NCBI RefSeq assembly: GCF_005048205.1
Contig: NZ_SUMF01000001.1
Coordinates: 248,001 to 312,000, forward strand
Direction of reading: 5' to 3'
From: Chitiniphilus eburneus
GTDB taxonomy: Bacteria > Pseudomonadota > Gammaproteobacteria > Burkholderiales > Chitinibacteraceae
DNA length: 64,000 nt
The notes below the pieces were generated by a model. That model was not told where the DNA came from. It made no database searches and was given only the letters and a program-made list of their open reading frames with translations. The translations under genes and the position numbers were made by a program. Below, one piece after another: positions 48,302 through 57,510 of the stretch (position 1 is the first letter of the stretch; each line of letters opens with the position of its first letter).

Positions 48302-49207
48302 CTAAGCCAGCCAATCCCTCACCGGCAGGAACTCGGTCAGCAGCCGCTCCTCCGCGCTACCCTGCGGTGGCTGCCAGTCGTAGCGCCAACTGGCGGTCGG
48401 CGGCATGGAACAGAGGATGGATTCGGTGCGGCCGCCCGATTGCAGGCCAAACAGCGTGCCGCGATCCCACACCAGGTTGAATTCCACATAGCGCCCCCGA
48501 CGATAGGACTGCCAGGCGCGTTCGCGTTCGCCGTAGGGCTGCTCGCGGCGCGCTTCTACAACGGGCAGGTAGGCGGGCAGAAAGGCATCGCCGACGGCGC
48601 GCATCATGGCAAAGCCGCCGTCGAAGCCCCCTTCGGCGAAATCGTCGAAGAAGATGCCGCCGATACCGCGCGCTTCGTTGCGATGCTTGAGAAAGAAATA
48701 TCGGTCGCACCAGTCCTTGAACGCCGGATAGTACTGGGGGCCGAGCGGGTCCAGCGCGGCCTTGCAGGTGGCGTGGAAATGGCGGGCGTCGTCCAGCTCG
48801 CCGTAGTAGGGCGTGAGATCCATGCCGCCGCCGAACCAGAATACGTCTTCGCCGGAACCGTCGGCATGATAGGCGCGAAAGCAGCGCACGTTCAGGTGCA
48901 CGGTCGGCACGTAGGGGTTGCGCGGGTGCAGCACCAGCGACACGCCCATCGCTTCCCACGCTCGGCCGGCCAGTTCTGGCCGGTGCGCCGTGGCGGACGC
49001 GGGCATCGCATCGCCCATCACGTGCGAGAACAGCACGCCGCCGCGCTCCAGCAGGGCCGAATCCTCGATCACACGACTGATGCCGCCACCGCCCTGCGGG
49101 CGTTGCCAGGCGTCGTGAATGAACGCACCACCATCCAGGTTTTCCAGGGACGCGACGATGTTCTGTTGCAGGGTCAGCAGGTAGTCCTTGACGGCGGTGA
49201 TGTCCAT
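48302..49207 (-). CDS. hemF: Oxygen-dependent coproporphyrinogen III oxidase
   Basis: A 301-residue HemF that performs the O2-dependent oxidative decarboxylation of coproporphyrinogen III in haem synthesis. Family signatures are clear: [32 protein letters not shown], the highly conserved [22 protein letters not shown], and [34 protein letters not shown]. Length is as in E. coli (299). ATG 49207 gives a standard N-terminus; no strong ribosome site is seen. A 15-bp-stem hairpin separates it from the upstream copper chaperone gene, so it is probably transcribed alone. Confidence 0.96.
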   Translation of the reverse strand: MDITAVKDYLLTLQQNIVASLENLDGGAFIHDAWQRPQGGGGISRVIEDSALLERGGVLFSHVMGDAMPASATAHRPELAGRAWEAMGVSLVLHPRNPYVPTVHLNVRCFRAYHADGSGEDVFWFGGGMDLTPYYGELDDARHFHATCKAALDPLGPQYYPAFKDWCDRYFFLKHRNEARGIGGIFFDDFAEGGFDGGFAMMRAVGDAFLPAYLPVVEARREQPYGERERAWQSYRRGRYVEFNLVWDRGTLFGLQSGGRTESILCSMPPTASWRYDWQPPQGSAEERLLTEFLPVRDWLA

Positions 49208-49237
49208 GGTGGCTCAGGAAAGAAAGGGTAACGGATC

Positions 49238-49283
49238 GCCGGCGTGGAACGGAAAGCCGAGTGGCATCCCGTTCCACGCCGGC
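49238..49283 (-). terminator. Long-stem hairpin after the PCuAC gene
   Basis: GCCGGCGTGGAACGG (49238-49252) and CCGTTCCACGCCGGC (49269-49283) form a perfect 15-bp stem with a 16-nt loop, just after the stop codon. There is no T-tract, so it may act as an mRNA 3'-end stabiliser rather than a true terminator. Confidence 0.55.
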
Positions 49284-49289
49284 TGCGGA

Positions 49290-49754
49290 TCAGTGCTTGG
49301 GGCCCGCCGGCGCGCTGGCGCCCAAGGCCTCGACCTTGACGTGCACCTGTACGGCCCCCGCGTGCTCGAAAGTCAGTGTCAACGGAAAGCTCGCGCCTTC
49401 CTTCAATGGCTGCTTCAGGCCGGTAAGCATGATGTGCAGCCCACCCGGCGCCAGCGCCTGCTTGGTCTTGGCCGGGACGTCGATGGCCGGAACCTGTCGC
49501 ATCTTCATCACGCCGTTCTCCATGCTCATGCTGTGCAGTTCGGCACGTTCGGCGGCCGGGGTGGCGGCAGAGAGCAGTTTATCGGCCTCACCGGCGGTGT
49601 TGTCCAGTGTCAGGAACACGCCGCCCACGGTAGCGCCCGGCGCGGTGGCACGGGTCCAGGGGTGGCCGATCAGCAAATTGCCGGCCTGGTATTCGTGGGC
49701 CAGCGCCAAGGTGGCGCCCAGCGCCAGCAAGGCGCCCAGGATCAGTTTTTTCAT
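49290..49754 (-). CDS. PCu(A)C-family periplasmic copper chaperone
   Basis: A 154-residue periplasmic protein with signal peptide MKKLILGALLALGATLALA and a cupredoxin-like DUF461 domain. The copper(I) site motif is visible: ELHSMSMENGVMKM, about 20 residues, then GGLHIMLTGL, which supply the His and Met ligands of the H-M-x10-M-x21-H-x-M pattern. Such proteins deliver copper to the CuA centre of cytochrome oxidase. ATG 49754 is chosen since the signal peptide starts there; ATG 49790 in the same frame is an alternative. It follows a DUF2946-like gene on the same strand, a frequent copper-related partner. Confidence 0.88.
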   Translation of the reverse strand: MKKLILGALLALGATLALAHEYQAGNLLIGHPWTRATAPGATVGGVFLTLDNTAGEADKLLSAATPAAERAELHSMSMENGVMKMRQVPAIDVPAKTKQALAPGGLHIMLTGLKQPLKEGASFPLTLTFEHAGAVQVHVKVEALGASAPAGPKH

Positions 49755-49786
49755 GAAAATTTTTCCAGTGGTTTGTAAGAGTCGGT

Positions 49787-50140
49787 TCACGCGATGACGA
49801 CATCACCGGGTGGACCGCGCGCATAGGCTTGCACCGGAAAATACGGTAACGCGACAAAAGCCGCCGCAATGTGCGCCGGGTTGGCCAGCGGTGCAATGAA
49901 CAGCGTCGGCGGGTTGCGTGGCACGGCGTTGTCGCCGGCCCATTGCGCCGCCAGGCAATCCGGGCACAACGGAGGTTCGATGCCGGATAGCGGTACTGGC
50001 CGTGTCGTGTCGAGGCTGCCGCTCACGCACCAGCTCAGGGTCGGCGCGGCGCCAGCAGGGCCGTGCAATCCACGCCAGACCGCGGCACAAGCCATCAGCA
50101 GGCACAGGATCAGGGCTAGGCGGGAGGATGCTCGCGGCAC
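49787..50140 (-). CDS. DUF2946-like membrane-anchored protein
   Basis: A 117-residue protein starting, in my reading, at GTG 50140, with GAG eight bases upstream. It has one N-terminal hydrophobic helix (LALILCLLMACAAVW), a periplasmic stretch with a Cys-Pro-Asp-Cys pair (LCPDCLAAQW), and an end reading PVQAYARGPPGD, similar to the aromatic-Arg-Pro-Pro ending of DUF2946 proteins. These are often encoded with copper-handling genes, as here. The frame is open to ATG 50344, but that would overlap the divergent phospholipase gene and place polar sequence before the helix. Family assignment is moderate. Confidence 0.55.
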   Translation of the reverse strand: MPRASSRLALILCLLMACAAVWRGLHGPAGAAPTLSWCVSGSLDTTRPVPLSGIEPPLCPDCLAAQWAGDNAVPRNPPTLFIAPLANPAHIAAAFVALPYFPVQAYARGPPGDVVIA

Positions 50141-50243
50141 GGCACGCTCGACATAGGGAGTGGCGGGATTATAACCAGAGGTTCGCGCTGAAATGGGCTT
50201 GGACTTTGCTACAGTCGGGGCATCGTCTTCCTCCACGCGCTCC

Positions 50244-51827
50244 ATGGCCCCTCGCACCCTGCTGCCCGCCGCCCTGCTGACCCTGGGCACTCTGCTCACT
50301 GGCTGTGGCGCCTTGCCCGCCAAACCCGAGAGCGTCGCATCCACCTCGGTGGTCGATACGGCCGATACGCCGCTCGCGCATGCCGTGGCGCCGTTGCTCG
50401 CTCAGCATCCCAGGCTGACCGGGCTGTATCCGCTCGACCGGGGCCGCGATGCGCTGCTCACGCGACTGGCGCTGGCGATGGTGGCGCAAAAGACGCTCGA
50501 TGTGCAGTACTACATCTGGCACGACGACCTGACCGGCCGGCTGATGATGGCCAAGCTGCTGGAGGCCGCGGATCGGGGTGTTCGGGTGCGACTGCTGCTG
50601 GATGATGTGGGCGCCAACGCCGACGACGACCTGCTGCTGGCGTTGTCAGCGCACCCGAATATCGAGATCCGCCTGTTCAACCCGGCCGCCAACCGCAACT
50701 GGCGTGCGATGTCGTCGTTGCTGGATCTCAGCCGCATGAACCAGCGCATGCACAACAAGGCGCTGATCGCGGACCACCGCGCCATCATCGTCGGCGGGCG
50801 CAATATCGGCGACGAGTATTTCGAAGCCAATGAAGAGATCGATTTCAGCGATCTGGACGTGCTGTGCATCGGCCCGGTTGTGCCACAGGTGGCGCGCTCG
50901 TTCGATCTGTTCTGGAATCACAAGCTGGCGATCCCGGTGAAGCTGTTCTACCCGGAGCGCAAGCTGGACGGCATGCTGGACGCGCTGCGCGTCGAGTACG
51001 GCAAGCAATTGCAAGAGGATCGCGCCAGCGATTACCTGCGCGCGCTGGAACAGCAGGCCATGGCCGAGCGCCTGCGCGCGGTGAAGCTACCGTTCTACTG
51101 GGGCCGCGCCCGCGCGCTGTACGACGATCCCAAGAAGATGGACCCGGACGAGGATGCAACGCTGCTGGCCGAGCGCCTGGCGCCGGTGGCACAGAAAACC
51201 CACCGTGAACTGGCCGTGGTCTCACCCTACTTCGTGCCAGGCGACGATGGCACCACCTGGATGGCCAATCTGGTGAAGTCGGGCGTCGAGGTGAAGGTGC
51301 TGACCAACTCGCTCGCCGCCACCGACGTGGCCGCCGTGCACGCCGGTTACGCGCGTTATCGCAAGCCGCTGCTGGAAGCAGGTGTGAAGGTGTTCGAATG
51401 GAAGCCCGATCCGCCGCCCGGCCAGGGTAGCGGGCTGGCACGCTCGGCCAAGCGTTCGGGCGGCAGCGGCTTTGGCAGCGGCTCGGGCTTTCGCGGCTCC
51501 TCGCGCGCCAGCCTGCACAGCAAGGCGTTCGTGTTCGACCGCCGCAATGTCTTCATCGGTTCGCTCAATATGGACCCGCGTTCGATCGAACTGAACACCG
51601 AGATCGGCGTGCTGTTCGAAAGCGATCTGCTGGCCAGCCGGATGGCCGAGCAGTTCGACCGCCTGGTCGCCCGCGATGCATACGCGCTACGGCTGGATGA
51701 TCAGGGGAATGTGGTGTGGCGCGATGGCGCCGACGGCCAGGAATATGACGCCGATCCCAAATCCAGCGGCTGGCGACGATTCACGGCGTGGCTGATGTCG
51801 CTGCTGCCAATCGAGTCTCAGCTCTAG
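50244..51827 (+). CDS. Phospholipase D / cardiolipin synthase-like lipoprotein
   Basis: A 527-residue protein of the phospholipase D superfamily, close to the ClsC/YmdC type. A lipoprotein signal (MAPRTLLPAALLTLGTLLTGC) ends at a lipobox. Two HKD catalytic motifs are intact: MHNKALIADHRAIIVGGRN (about residue 170) and LHSKAFVFDRRNVFIGSLN (about 425). The first half includes TLDVQYYIWHDDLTGRLM, typical of Cls enzymes. It could make cardiolipin or act on other phospholipids at the membrane. A Gly/Ser/Arg-rich insertion of about 28 residues directly precedes the second HKD motif. ATG 50244 is set by the signal peptide; the frame runs back to 50193. Confidence 0.88.
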   Translation: MAPRTLLPAALLTLGTLLTGCGALPAKPESVASTSVVDTADTPLAHAVAPLLAQHPRLTGLYPLDRGRDALLTRLALAMVAQKTLDVQYYIWHDDLTGRLMMAKLLEAADRGVRVRLLLDDVGANADDDLLLALSAHPNIEIRLFNPAANRNWRAMSSLLDLSRMNQRMHNKALIADHRAIIVGGRNIGDEYFEANEEIDFSDLDVLCIGPVVPQVARSFDLFWNHKLAIPVKLFYPERKLDGMLDALRVEYGKQLQEDRASDYLRALEQQAMAERLRAVKLPFYWGRARALYDDPKKMDPDEDATLLAERLAPVAQKTHRELAVVSPYFVPGDDGTTWMANLVKSGVEVKVLTNSLAATDVAAVHAGYARYRKPLLEAGVKVFEWKPDPPPGQGSGLARSAKRSGGSGFGSGSGFRGSSRASLHSKAFVFDRRNVFIGSLNMDPRSIELNTEIGVLFESDLLASRMAEQFDRLVARDAYALRLDDQGNVVWRDGADGQEYDADPKSSGWRRFTAWLMSLLPIESQL

Positions 51828-51861
51828 ATGCTACGCGCCTGAGAAGGGAGAAGGATCAGAC

Positions 51862-52055
51862 CTGAACCCCAAATCCTGAAACACAGAGGACACGGAGAAC
51901 ACAGCGTTTCACGGAGAAAACCAAAGAAAGAGCAGGAGGAAGAAGCAAGCCGGGCGCACCGGGCAATGCGTTGCCCCGCCATGACGCTTCTCTCTTTCAT
52001 TTCCTCCGGTTGTCTCCGCGTTCCCCGCGCTCTGCGTTTCAAGATTCAGGGTTTG
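51862..52055. repeat. CACAGAGGAC-type palindromic repeat, copy 2
   Basis: A 194-bp imperfect palindrome in the gap between two convergent genes. The left arm starts CTGAACCCCAAATCCTGAAA, then CACAGAGGACACGGAGAAC and CACGGAGAAAACC. The right arm, on the opposite strand, starts CAAACCCTGAATCTTGAAAC, then GCAGAGCGCGGGGAACGC. It matches copy 1 at 45317-45486. Otherwise the 282-bp gap holds nothing. Confidence 0.75.
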
Positions 52056-52109
52056 GGAGGTCGCGCGCGGTTACCATTCCCTCTTCCATGGCGCGATGCC
52101 GCCGCCGCG

Positions 52110-55100
52110 CTATGCGGGCATCTCGGGCAGCGGCAGCACGGGCATGCGTTCCATCAGTTGCCGGAACTCTTCGGCCGGGATCGGGCGGCTGAAGAAGAAG
52201 CCCTGGATGGCGTCGATGTCGGCGCTTTGCAGGAAGGCCAGTTGTTCGGCCGTTTCCACCCCCTCGGCCAGTACGGACATGCCCAGTGTCTTGCCCAGGC
52301 CGATAATGGCCAGCACGATGGCGGCGTCGTTGGGATCGGTGGTCAGATCGCGTACGAAGCTCTGGTCCACCTTGAGCTTGTCGAACGCAAAGCGCTTGAG
52401 GTACGACAGGCTGGAGTACCCCGTTCCGAAGTCGTCGATGGATAGCTTTACGCCCAGGCGCTTCAGGCCGTGCAGCATCGCCATCACGTGCTCCACCTCC
52501 TGCATCACCACCGATTCGGTCACCTCCAGTTCCAGGTACTGCGCGTCCAGCCCCGAAGCGGCCAGCGCGTCGGCGACGATTTCCAGCAGGTTGGCCTGGT
52601 GCAGTTGCAGGGGTGACAGGTTCACCGCGATGGTCAGCGGCGGCAGGCCTGCCGCCTGCCATTCCGCCGCCTGGCGACACGCCTCGCGCAGCACCCAGTT
52701 GCCGATGGGGACGATCAACCGCGACTCCTCCGCCACCGGAATGAATTTGCCCGGGGGGATCAGGCCATGCTCGGGATGTCGCCAGCGGATCAGCGCCTCG
52801 GCCCCAATGACGCCGCCGTCGGCAAGGCCGGCCTGTGGCTGGTAGAACAGCGTGAATTCGTTGTTGACCAGCGCCTGCCGCATGCTGGTTTCCAGCACCA
52901 GCCGCTCCGAGGCCAGAACATTGAGGTCGGCGGTGAAATACTGGTAGTTGTTGCGGCCGTTGGCTTTGGCCTGATACATCGCCACGTCGGCATTGCGGAT
53001 CAATGTTTCGGAGTCGTCGCCGTCGTCCGGATAAAGCGCGATGCCGATGGAGGTGGAGCTGGCAAAGCCGCCCGCCTCCAGTTCAAACGGTTCGGAGAAC
53101 GATTCCAGGATGCGCTCGGCGATCTGTCCCGCCTGCATCGCATCCTGGATTTCCGACAGCACCACGACGAACTCGTCGCCACCCAGCCGCGCCAGGATAT
53201 CGGTACGCCCGACGATGCCCCGCAGCCGCTCGGCCACCTGCATCAGCACCTGATCGCCGGCGGCGTGGCCGAGCGAATCGTTGATGGTCTTGAAGCGGTC
53301 CAGGTCGAGGAACAGCACCGCCAGGCGCCGGTGGTAGCGTTCGGCCGCGGCCACCGACAGCTTCAGCTCGTCGCGCAGCAGGTTGCGGTTGGCCAGCCCG
53401 GTCACCGTATCGAAATTGGCCAGTTCGGTGATGCGATCCTGCGCTTCCTTGCGCTCGGTGATATCGGTCACCGTGCCGATCAGGCGGTTGGGCCGTTGCT
53501 GCTCGTCGAAATCGATGAAACGACCACGGGTCTGGTACCAGTGGAACTCGCCGTCCTTGCGTTTGCGGCGGTATTCGATCACCAGTTGGTGCGCGGCGCC
53601 GGTGTAGTAATCGCGCACCGCGCGCATCACGTTCTCGCGGTCGGACGGATGTAGCTGGCTCTTCCACTTTTCGAAGGTTTCAATCAGCTCACCCGGCTCG
53701 TAGCCCAGCAGCCGGTCGTATTCCGGGCTGGTGACGGCGGTGCGGCGGCTCTCCAGCGGCATGTCAAAGAGGCCGGTATTGGAAGCCTCCAGCGCCAGCC
53801 GCAACTGCTGCTCGCTCTTGACGATGGCTTCCTCGGCCATGCGGCGCTCGGAGATGTCGCGCACCACTGCGCAGTTGTATTCGCGCCCCTTGAACACGAT
53901 GAAGTTGGAGTACACCTCGATGGGGAACTCCTCACCGGTGCGGGTCTTGAACGTCACCTCGTCGAACAAGTGCTTGTGCTCGCGCAGGCGCATCCAGAAA
54001 CGGGGCCAGCTTTCCGGCTTGAAGCCGGGATTCACGTCCTTCAGCCGCATCGACAGCAGTTCGCCCTCGCTATAACCCAGCCGGTTGCAGGCGGTGGCGT
54101 TCACGTAACGGATCACGCCGCCGTCGTCCAGCCACACCGCCATGTCCGCCCCTCGCTCCACTGCCACCTTGGTCAGGTAGAGGTCGGCCTCGGTCTGTTC
54201 CAGCCGCTTCAGTTGCTGCAACACGTAGATCAACAGGCTGCCGCTCGCCAGCAGCATCAGGCAGGTAATGCCCAGGTTGATCAGGTTTTCGCGCTGCCAG
54301 GTGGCCAGCACCACGCTGCGATCCGAACCAACGGCCACGCCCAGCGGCCAGCCACTGACATGCCGCCAGCCGTAGAGACGCCGGCCGCCAGGGGCGTCGT
54401 CGGTTTCGTGGAACACGCCGGCTTCCTGGCGCAGGAAGGCTTCGTCGAAGAACTGGCGCGCGCCGATATTGCGCACGCGTTCCCGCGCGGATTCGGGGTA
54501 GAACAGCAGCGTGGCGCCGTCGTCGCGGAACACGCGCAAGGTGGTGCCACGCTGGGTTTCCAGCGAGCGGTAGAAATCGGCGAAGTAGCCCGGCGACAAG
54601 CCGGCCATCAGTACGCCGGCGAACGCGCCACCCGCGCCCGACAGGCCGGTGGCGATGGGAATGATCTCGCCACCGCCACCGGGATCCAGCCCCGGCTCGG
54701 CGATATAGTGCGGCGTGCCGGGCAGCGCGCGGATGGTGCGGTAGTAGCGCTCGTTCGCCAGGTTGGCGTTCGGCGTGGGGTACGTGCGCGTGGTGGCCGC
54801 GAGCCTGCCATCCTCGTAGATCACCGCCAGCGAACCCAGTTGCGGGTAACGCACCGCCACCCGTTGCAGGTAGGCGTAGAGGCATTCGTCGTCCCGGGCT
54901 GCCAGGCACTTGCGGAACAGCGTGTCCTGCTGGATCGAGAACAGCGCGTTGACGGACGACTCCATCGTGCGTCCCACGTGCTCCTCGGTGGTACGCGCCA
55001 GCGTGAGCAGGTACAGCTCGGCCTTGTTCTGGGTCTCCTGATAGCTGCGCAGGCTGGACCAGCCCAGGGCCCCGAGCGTGAACAGCATCACCACGACGGA

Positions 55101-55175
55101 CAGCACCACCAGCAGTACGCGGATGCGTGCGAATGAATGACCGTCGTCTTGCTCCCTGGCAGGCGGCGGGCTCAC
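52110..55175 (-). CDS. Cache-PAS-PAS-GGDEF-EAL signalling protein
   Basis: A 1021-residue membrane protein. Helix 1 (about 18-40) and helix 2 (about 300-322) bracket a periplasmic dCache-like sensor (about 45-295, with RYPQLGSLAVIYEDGRL and a PYSI-like region). Two PAS/PAC domains (about 345-465 and 470-595, the latter ending GTVTDITERKEAQDR) lead to GGDEF with RLGGDEFVVVL and EAL with GAEALIRWRHPEHGLI, LELEVTES, IDDFGTGYSSLSYL and KVDQSFV. Both catalytic domains look intact. The start is GTG 55175 with AGGAGA eight bases upstream, the best ribosome site; upstream sequence is open but lacks a plausible start. The ligand is unknown. Confidence 0.9.
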   Translation of the reverse strand: MSPPPAREQDDGHSFARIRVLLVVLSVVVMLFTLGALGWSSLRSYQETQNKAELYLLTLARTTEEHVGRTMESSVNALFSIQQDTLFRKCLAARDDECLYAYLQRVAVRYPQLGSLAVIYEDGRLAATTRTYPTPNANLANERYYRTIRALPGTPHYIAEPGLDPGGGGEIIPIATGLSGAGGAFAGVLMAGLSPGYFADFYRSLETQRGTTLRVFRDDGATLLFYPESARERVRNIGARQFFDEAFLRQEAGVFHETDDAPGGRRLYGWRHVSGWPLGVAVGSDRSVVLATWQRENLINLGITCLMLLASGSLLIYVLQQLKRLEQTEADLYLTKVAVERGADMAVWLDDGGVIRYVNATACNRLGYSEGELLSMRLKDVNPGFKPESWPRFWMRLREHKHLFDEVTFKTRTGEEFPIEVYSNFIVFKGREYNCAVVRDISERRMAEEAIVKSEQQLRLALEASNTGLFDMPLESRRTAVTSPEYDRLLGYEPGELIETFEKWKSQLHPSDRENVMRAVRDYYTGAAHQLVIEYRRKRKDGEFHWYQTRGRFIDFDEQQRPNRLIGTVTDITERKEAQDRITELANFDTVTGLANRNLLRDELKLSVAAAERYHRRLAVLFLDLDRFKTINDSLGHAAGDQVLMQVAERLRGIVGRTDILARLGGDEFVVVLSEIQDAMQAGQIAERILESFSEPFELEAGGFASSTSIGIALYPDDGDDSETLIRNADVAMYQAKANGRNNYQYFTADLNVLASERLVLETSMRQALVNNEFTLFYQPQAGLADGGVIGAEALIRWRHPEHGLIPPGKFIPVAEESRLIVPIGNWVLREACRQAAEWQAAGLPPLTIAVNLSPLQLHQANLLEIVADALAASGLDAQYLELEVTESVVMQEVEHVMAMLHGLKRLGVKLSIDDFGTGYSSLSYLKRFAFDKLKVDQSFVRDLTTDPNDAAIVLAIIGLGKTLGMSVLAEGVETAEQLAFLQSADIDAIQGFFFSRPIPAEEFRQLMERMPVLPLPEMPA

Positions 55176-55311
55176 GGATTTCGTCTCCTGGTTGCTGGAA
55201 TGGCGCCCGTCACGGCGGCGCGGCTCCACGCATTCTTGAGGCAAAGCGCGGCGGTGGCAAGCGGCTGTGGCCACCACGGAACAGTGCCCCCCGATTGGCG
55301 GGAGCGCCGCG

Positions 55312-56283
55312 CTATCTGCCGATGACGGCGGTCAGGTCGTGCGCGTCCGCCAGTTGCCGGGCCGCCAGCTCGGCGGCGTGGCGATCCGGGTACGGCCCCA
55401 GCCGCACCCGATGCATCGCACCGGCAGTCTGGATCACCAGCGGCGAGCCGGGCGGCAGTTCGCCGGACAAACGAGTCAGGAACGCTTCGGCGTTGGTGCG
55501 CGACGAAAACGCGCCCAGTTGCAGATAAACGCCGTTGCGCGTTTCCGCCACCGGCGCAACCGGGGCGGGCGGCGGCAAAGCCTGTGCGGACGCGGGCGCC
55601 GGTGTCTCGACCACCGTCGCCACCGTGGGCGGTGGCAGCGCGCCACCCGCGGTCAGGCTTTCCACCACCACCTCGCTGCTGCCCTGCATGGCGTAGCCCA
55701 GGCGGCAGGCGGCGACGAACGACAGATCGATCACCCGCCCCTTGTGGAACGGCCCGCGATCGTTCACCCGCACGATCACGCTGCGGCCGTTCTTCACATT
55801 GGTGATGCGCGCGTAGCTGGGAATCGGCAGCACCGGCGACGCGGCGGTCATCGCGAACATATCGTAGACCTCGCCACTGGAGGTCTTCTGGCCGTGGAAC
55901 TTACGGCCGTACCACGAGCCGATGCCCTGGGCGCGATAGTCGCCGGCATCCCTGATCGGCGTGAAGCTCTGGCCCAACACGGTGTAGGGATTGTTGGCGA
56001 AGCGGTGCAGCGGCTCGGCGCGCGGCGTGGCCTCGGGCACCAGATCGATCCACGGCGGCAGATCGAGGGGGCCATCGTCCTTGTAGAACGCGCCATTGCT
56101 CGATCGCACGTAGACGCAGGGATTGTTGCTCGGCTGCTGCGCCAGTACCGGCGGCCGCGCGCTGGTCGTGGCGGGCGGCGTGGGCTGGGGCGCCGGGGTG
56201 GTCGTGCGGCTGGGCGTGCTGGAGCACGCGGCAAGTAGCGCCGTGCACACACTCAGGCAGATGAGTTTCAAGCTGGTTTTCAA
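55312..56283 (-). CDS. rlpA: Septal ring lytic transglycosylase RlpA
   Basis: A 323-residue lipoprotein with signal sequence and lipobox LAAC (near residue 20). A proline/threonine-rich linker leads to the double-psi beta-barrel lytic domain (GIGSWYGRKFHGQKTSSGEVYDM, then SVIVRVNDRGPFHKGRVIDLS, with the conserved Asp), and a C-terminal SPOR domain (VYLQLGAFSSRTNAEAFLTRL) that binds denuded septal peptidoglycan. Translation starts at TTG 56283 with GGAGGTGA just upstream, a strong site that decides the start; the frame is open to 56334 without ATG-led similarity. Its place after mrdB is the usual rod-complex arrangement. Confidence 0.92.
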   Translation of the reverse strand: MKTSLKLICLSVCTALLAACSSTPSRTTTPAPQPTPPATTSARPPVLAQQPSNNPCVYVRSSNGAFYKDDGPLDLPPWIDLVPEATPRAEPLHRFANNPYTVLGQSFTPIRDAGDYRAQGIGSWYGRKFHGQKTSSGEVYDMFAMTAASPVLPIPSYARITNVKNGRSVIVRVNDRGPFHKGRVIDLSFVAACRLGYAMQGSSEVVVESLTAGGALPPPTVATVVETPAPASAQALPPPAPVAPVAETRNGVYLQLGAFSSRTNAEAFLTRLSGELPPGSPLVIQTAGAMHRVRLGPYPDRHAAELAARQLADAHDLTAVIGR

Positions 56284-56300
56284 GCGGTCACCTCCGAAAC

Positions 56301-56383
56301 AAGTGTGAGGGTGAGGAGTAACTTCCAAGAACAACAGCCACGGCGCGCCGTTTCGTTACTTCTGCACCTCACACCCGACACTT
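56301..56383. repeat. GTGAGG-type imperfect palindrome between mrdB and rlpA
   Basis: The left arm AAGTGTGAGGGTGAGGAGTAAC (56301-56322) pairs imperfectly with 56355-56383 (GTTACTTCTGCACCTCACAC and on). It shares its vocabulary with the repeat at 33509-33577. It fills the gap between two same-strand genes and may act as a 3'-end stem. Confidence 0.6.
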
Positions 56384-56397
56384 CACTCCTCACCCAC

Positions 56398-57510
56398 CTA
56401 CCCCTTCATCAACTTGCGATCGCGCTGCACGCTCATCAGCAGGCCAAAGCTGGCCAGGATCGACACCATCGACGTGCCGCCATACGAGATCAACGGCAGC
56501 GGCACGCCCACCACAGGCAGGATGCCGGACACCATGCCCATGTTGACGAAGACATAGGTAAAGAAATTGAGCGCGATCGAGCCCGCCAGCAGCCGACCGA
56601 ACGTGGTGGATGCGCCATTCGAGATCATCAGCCCGCGTGCGATCACCAGCAGATACAGCAACAGCAGCAGCGCATTGCCCACCAAGCCGAACTCCTCGCC
56701 GTACACCGCGAAGATGAAGTCGGTGGTGCGTTCGGGGATGAAGTCCAGGTGGGTCTGCGTGCCGGCCAGCCAGCCCTTGCCGAACCAGCCGCCCGAGCCG
56801 ATGGCGATGGTGCCTTGGATGATGTGATAGCCCGCGCCCAGCGGATCGCTGGTGGGATCGAGCATGGTCGCCACGCGACGGCACTGGTATTCGTGCAGGA
56901 TATTGATGCACAGGTTCCAGTGCGTGACCACGTAGGCCAGCCCGCCGAAGGCCGCGGCGCCGGCCGCGATCAGCCGCCACGACAGCCCGGCGAAGAACAG
57001 CACGTAGAAACCGCTGGATGTGATCAGCAGCCCGGTGCCCAGGTCCGGCTGCTTGAGGATCAGCCCCACCGGCAGCACGATCAGCAGCGCGCCGACCACG
57101 AAATGCCGCCAGTTGAGATGCACTTCGTGCAGATGGAAATACCAGGCCAGCATCAGCGGCAGCGCGATCCGCATCAGCTCCGACGGCTGGATGCGCGTGA
57201 TGCCGATATTCAGCCAGCGCGTGGCGCCATGGCTGGTCACGCCGAAGAACTCCACCGCCAGCAGCAGCAGCACGCCGACCACATACGCCGGCAACGCCAG
57301 CCGCATCAGCGTCTGGAGCCGGATGCTGGCGATACACCACATCAGCACCAGTGAGATGCCCATGAAGGTGAGCTTGTCGGACACCCGCGCGACATCCTGG
57401 TTGGACGCCGAATACAGCAGCACCGCCGACACCACGAACACCAGCAGGGTGAACAGCAGCAGCCAGGGGTCGATGGGCTGCTTGAAACGTTGCCAGAGCA
57501 GTTTAATCAC
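56398..57510 (-). CDS. mrdB: Rod-shape peptidoglycan glycosyltransferase RodA
   Basis: A 370-residue SEDS-family membrane polymerase that extends glycan strands with PBP2 in the rod complex. About ten hydrophobic helices are visible. Family signatures include HGATRWLNIGITRIQPSELMRI, KQPDLGTGLLI and GVPLPLISYGGTSMVSILASFG. Translation starts at GTG 57510 (VIKLLWQRF), inside the end of mrdA, overlapping its stop by eight bases with GGAG eight bases upstream. The longer in-frame alternative to 57642 lies fully inside mrdA and is not expected. Length is right for RodA (370 in E. coli). Confidence 0.94.
   Translation of the reverse strand: MIKLLWQRFKQPIDPWLLLFTLLVFVVSAVLLYSASNQDVARVSDKLTFMGISLVLMWCIASIRLQTLMRLALPAYVVGVLLLLAVEFFGVTSHGATRWLNIGITRIQPSELMRIALPLMLAWYFHLHEVHLNWRHFVVGALLIVLPVGLILKQPDLGTGLLITSSGFYVLFFAGLSWRLIAAGAAAFGGLAYVVTHWNLCINILHEYQCRRVATMLDPTSDPLGAGYHIIQGTIAIGSGGWFGKGWLAGTQTHLDFIPERTTDFIFAVYGEEFGLVGNALLLLLYLLVIARGLMISNGASTTFGRLLAGSIALNFFTYVFVNMGMVSGILPVVGVPLPLISYGGTSMVSILASFGLLMSVQRDRKLMKG

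Noticed and set aside
50141-50344. Upstream ATG start (50344) for the DUF2946-like gene
   Set aside because: It would overlap the divergent phospholipase gene by about 100 bp and put about 68 polar residues before the only membrane helix.
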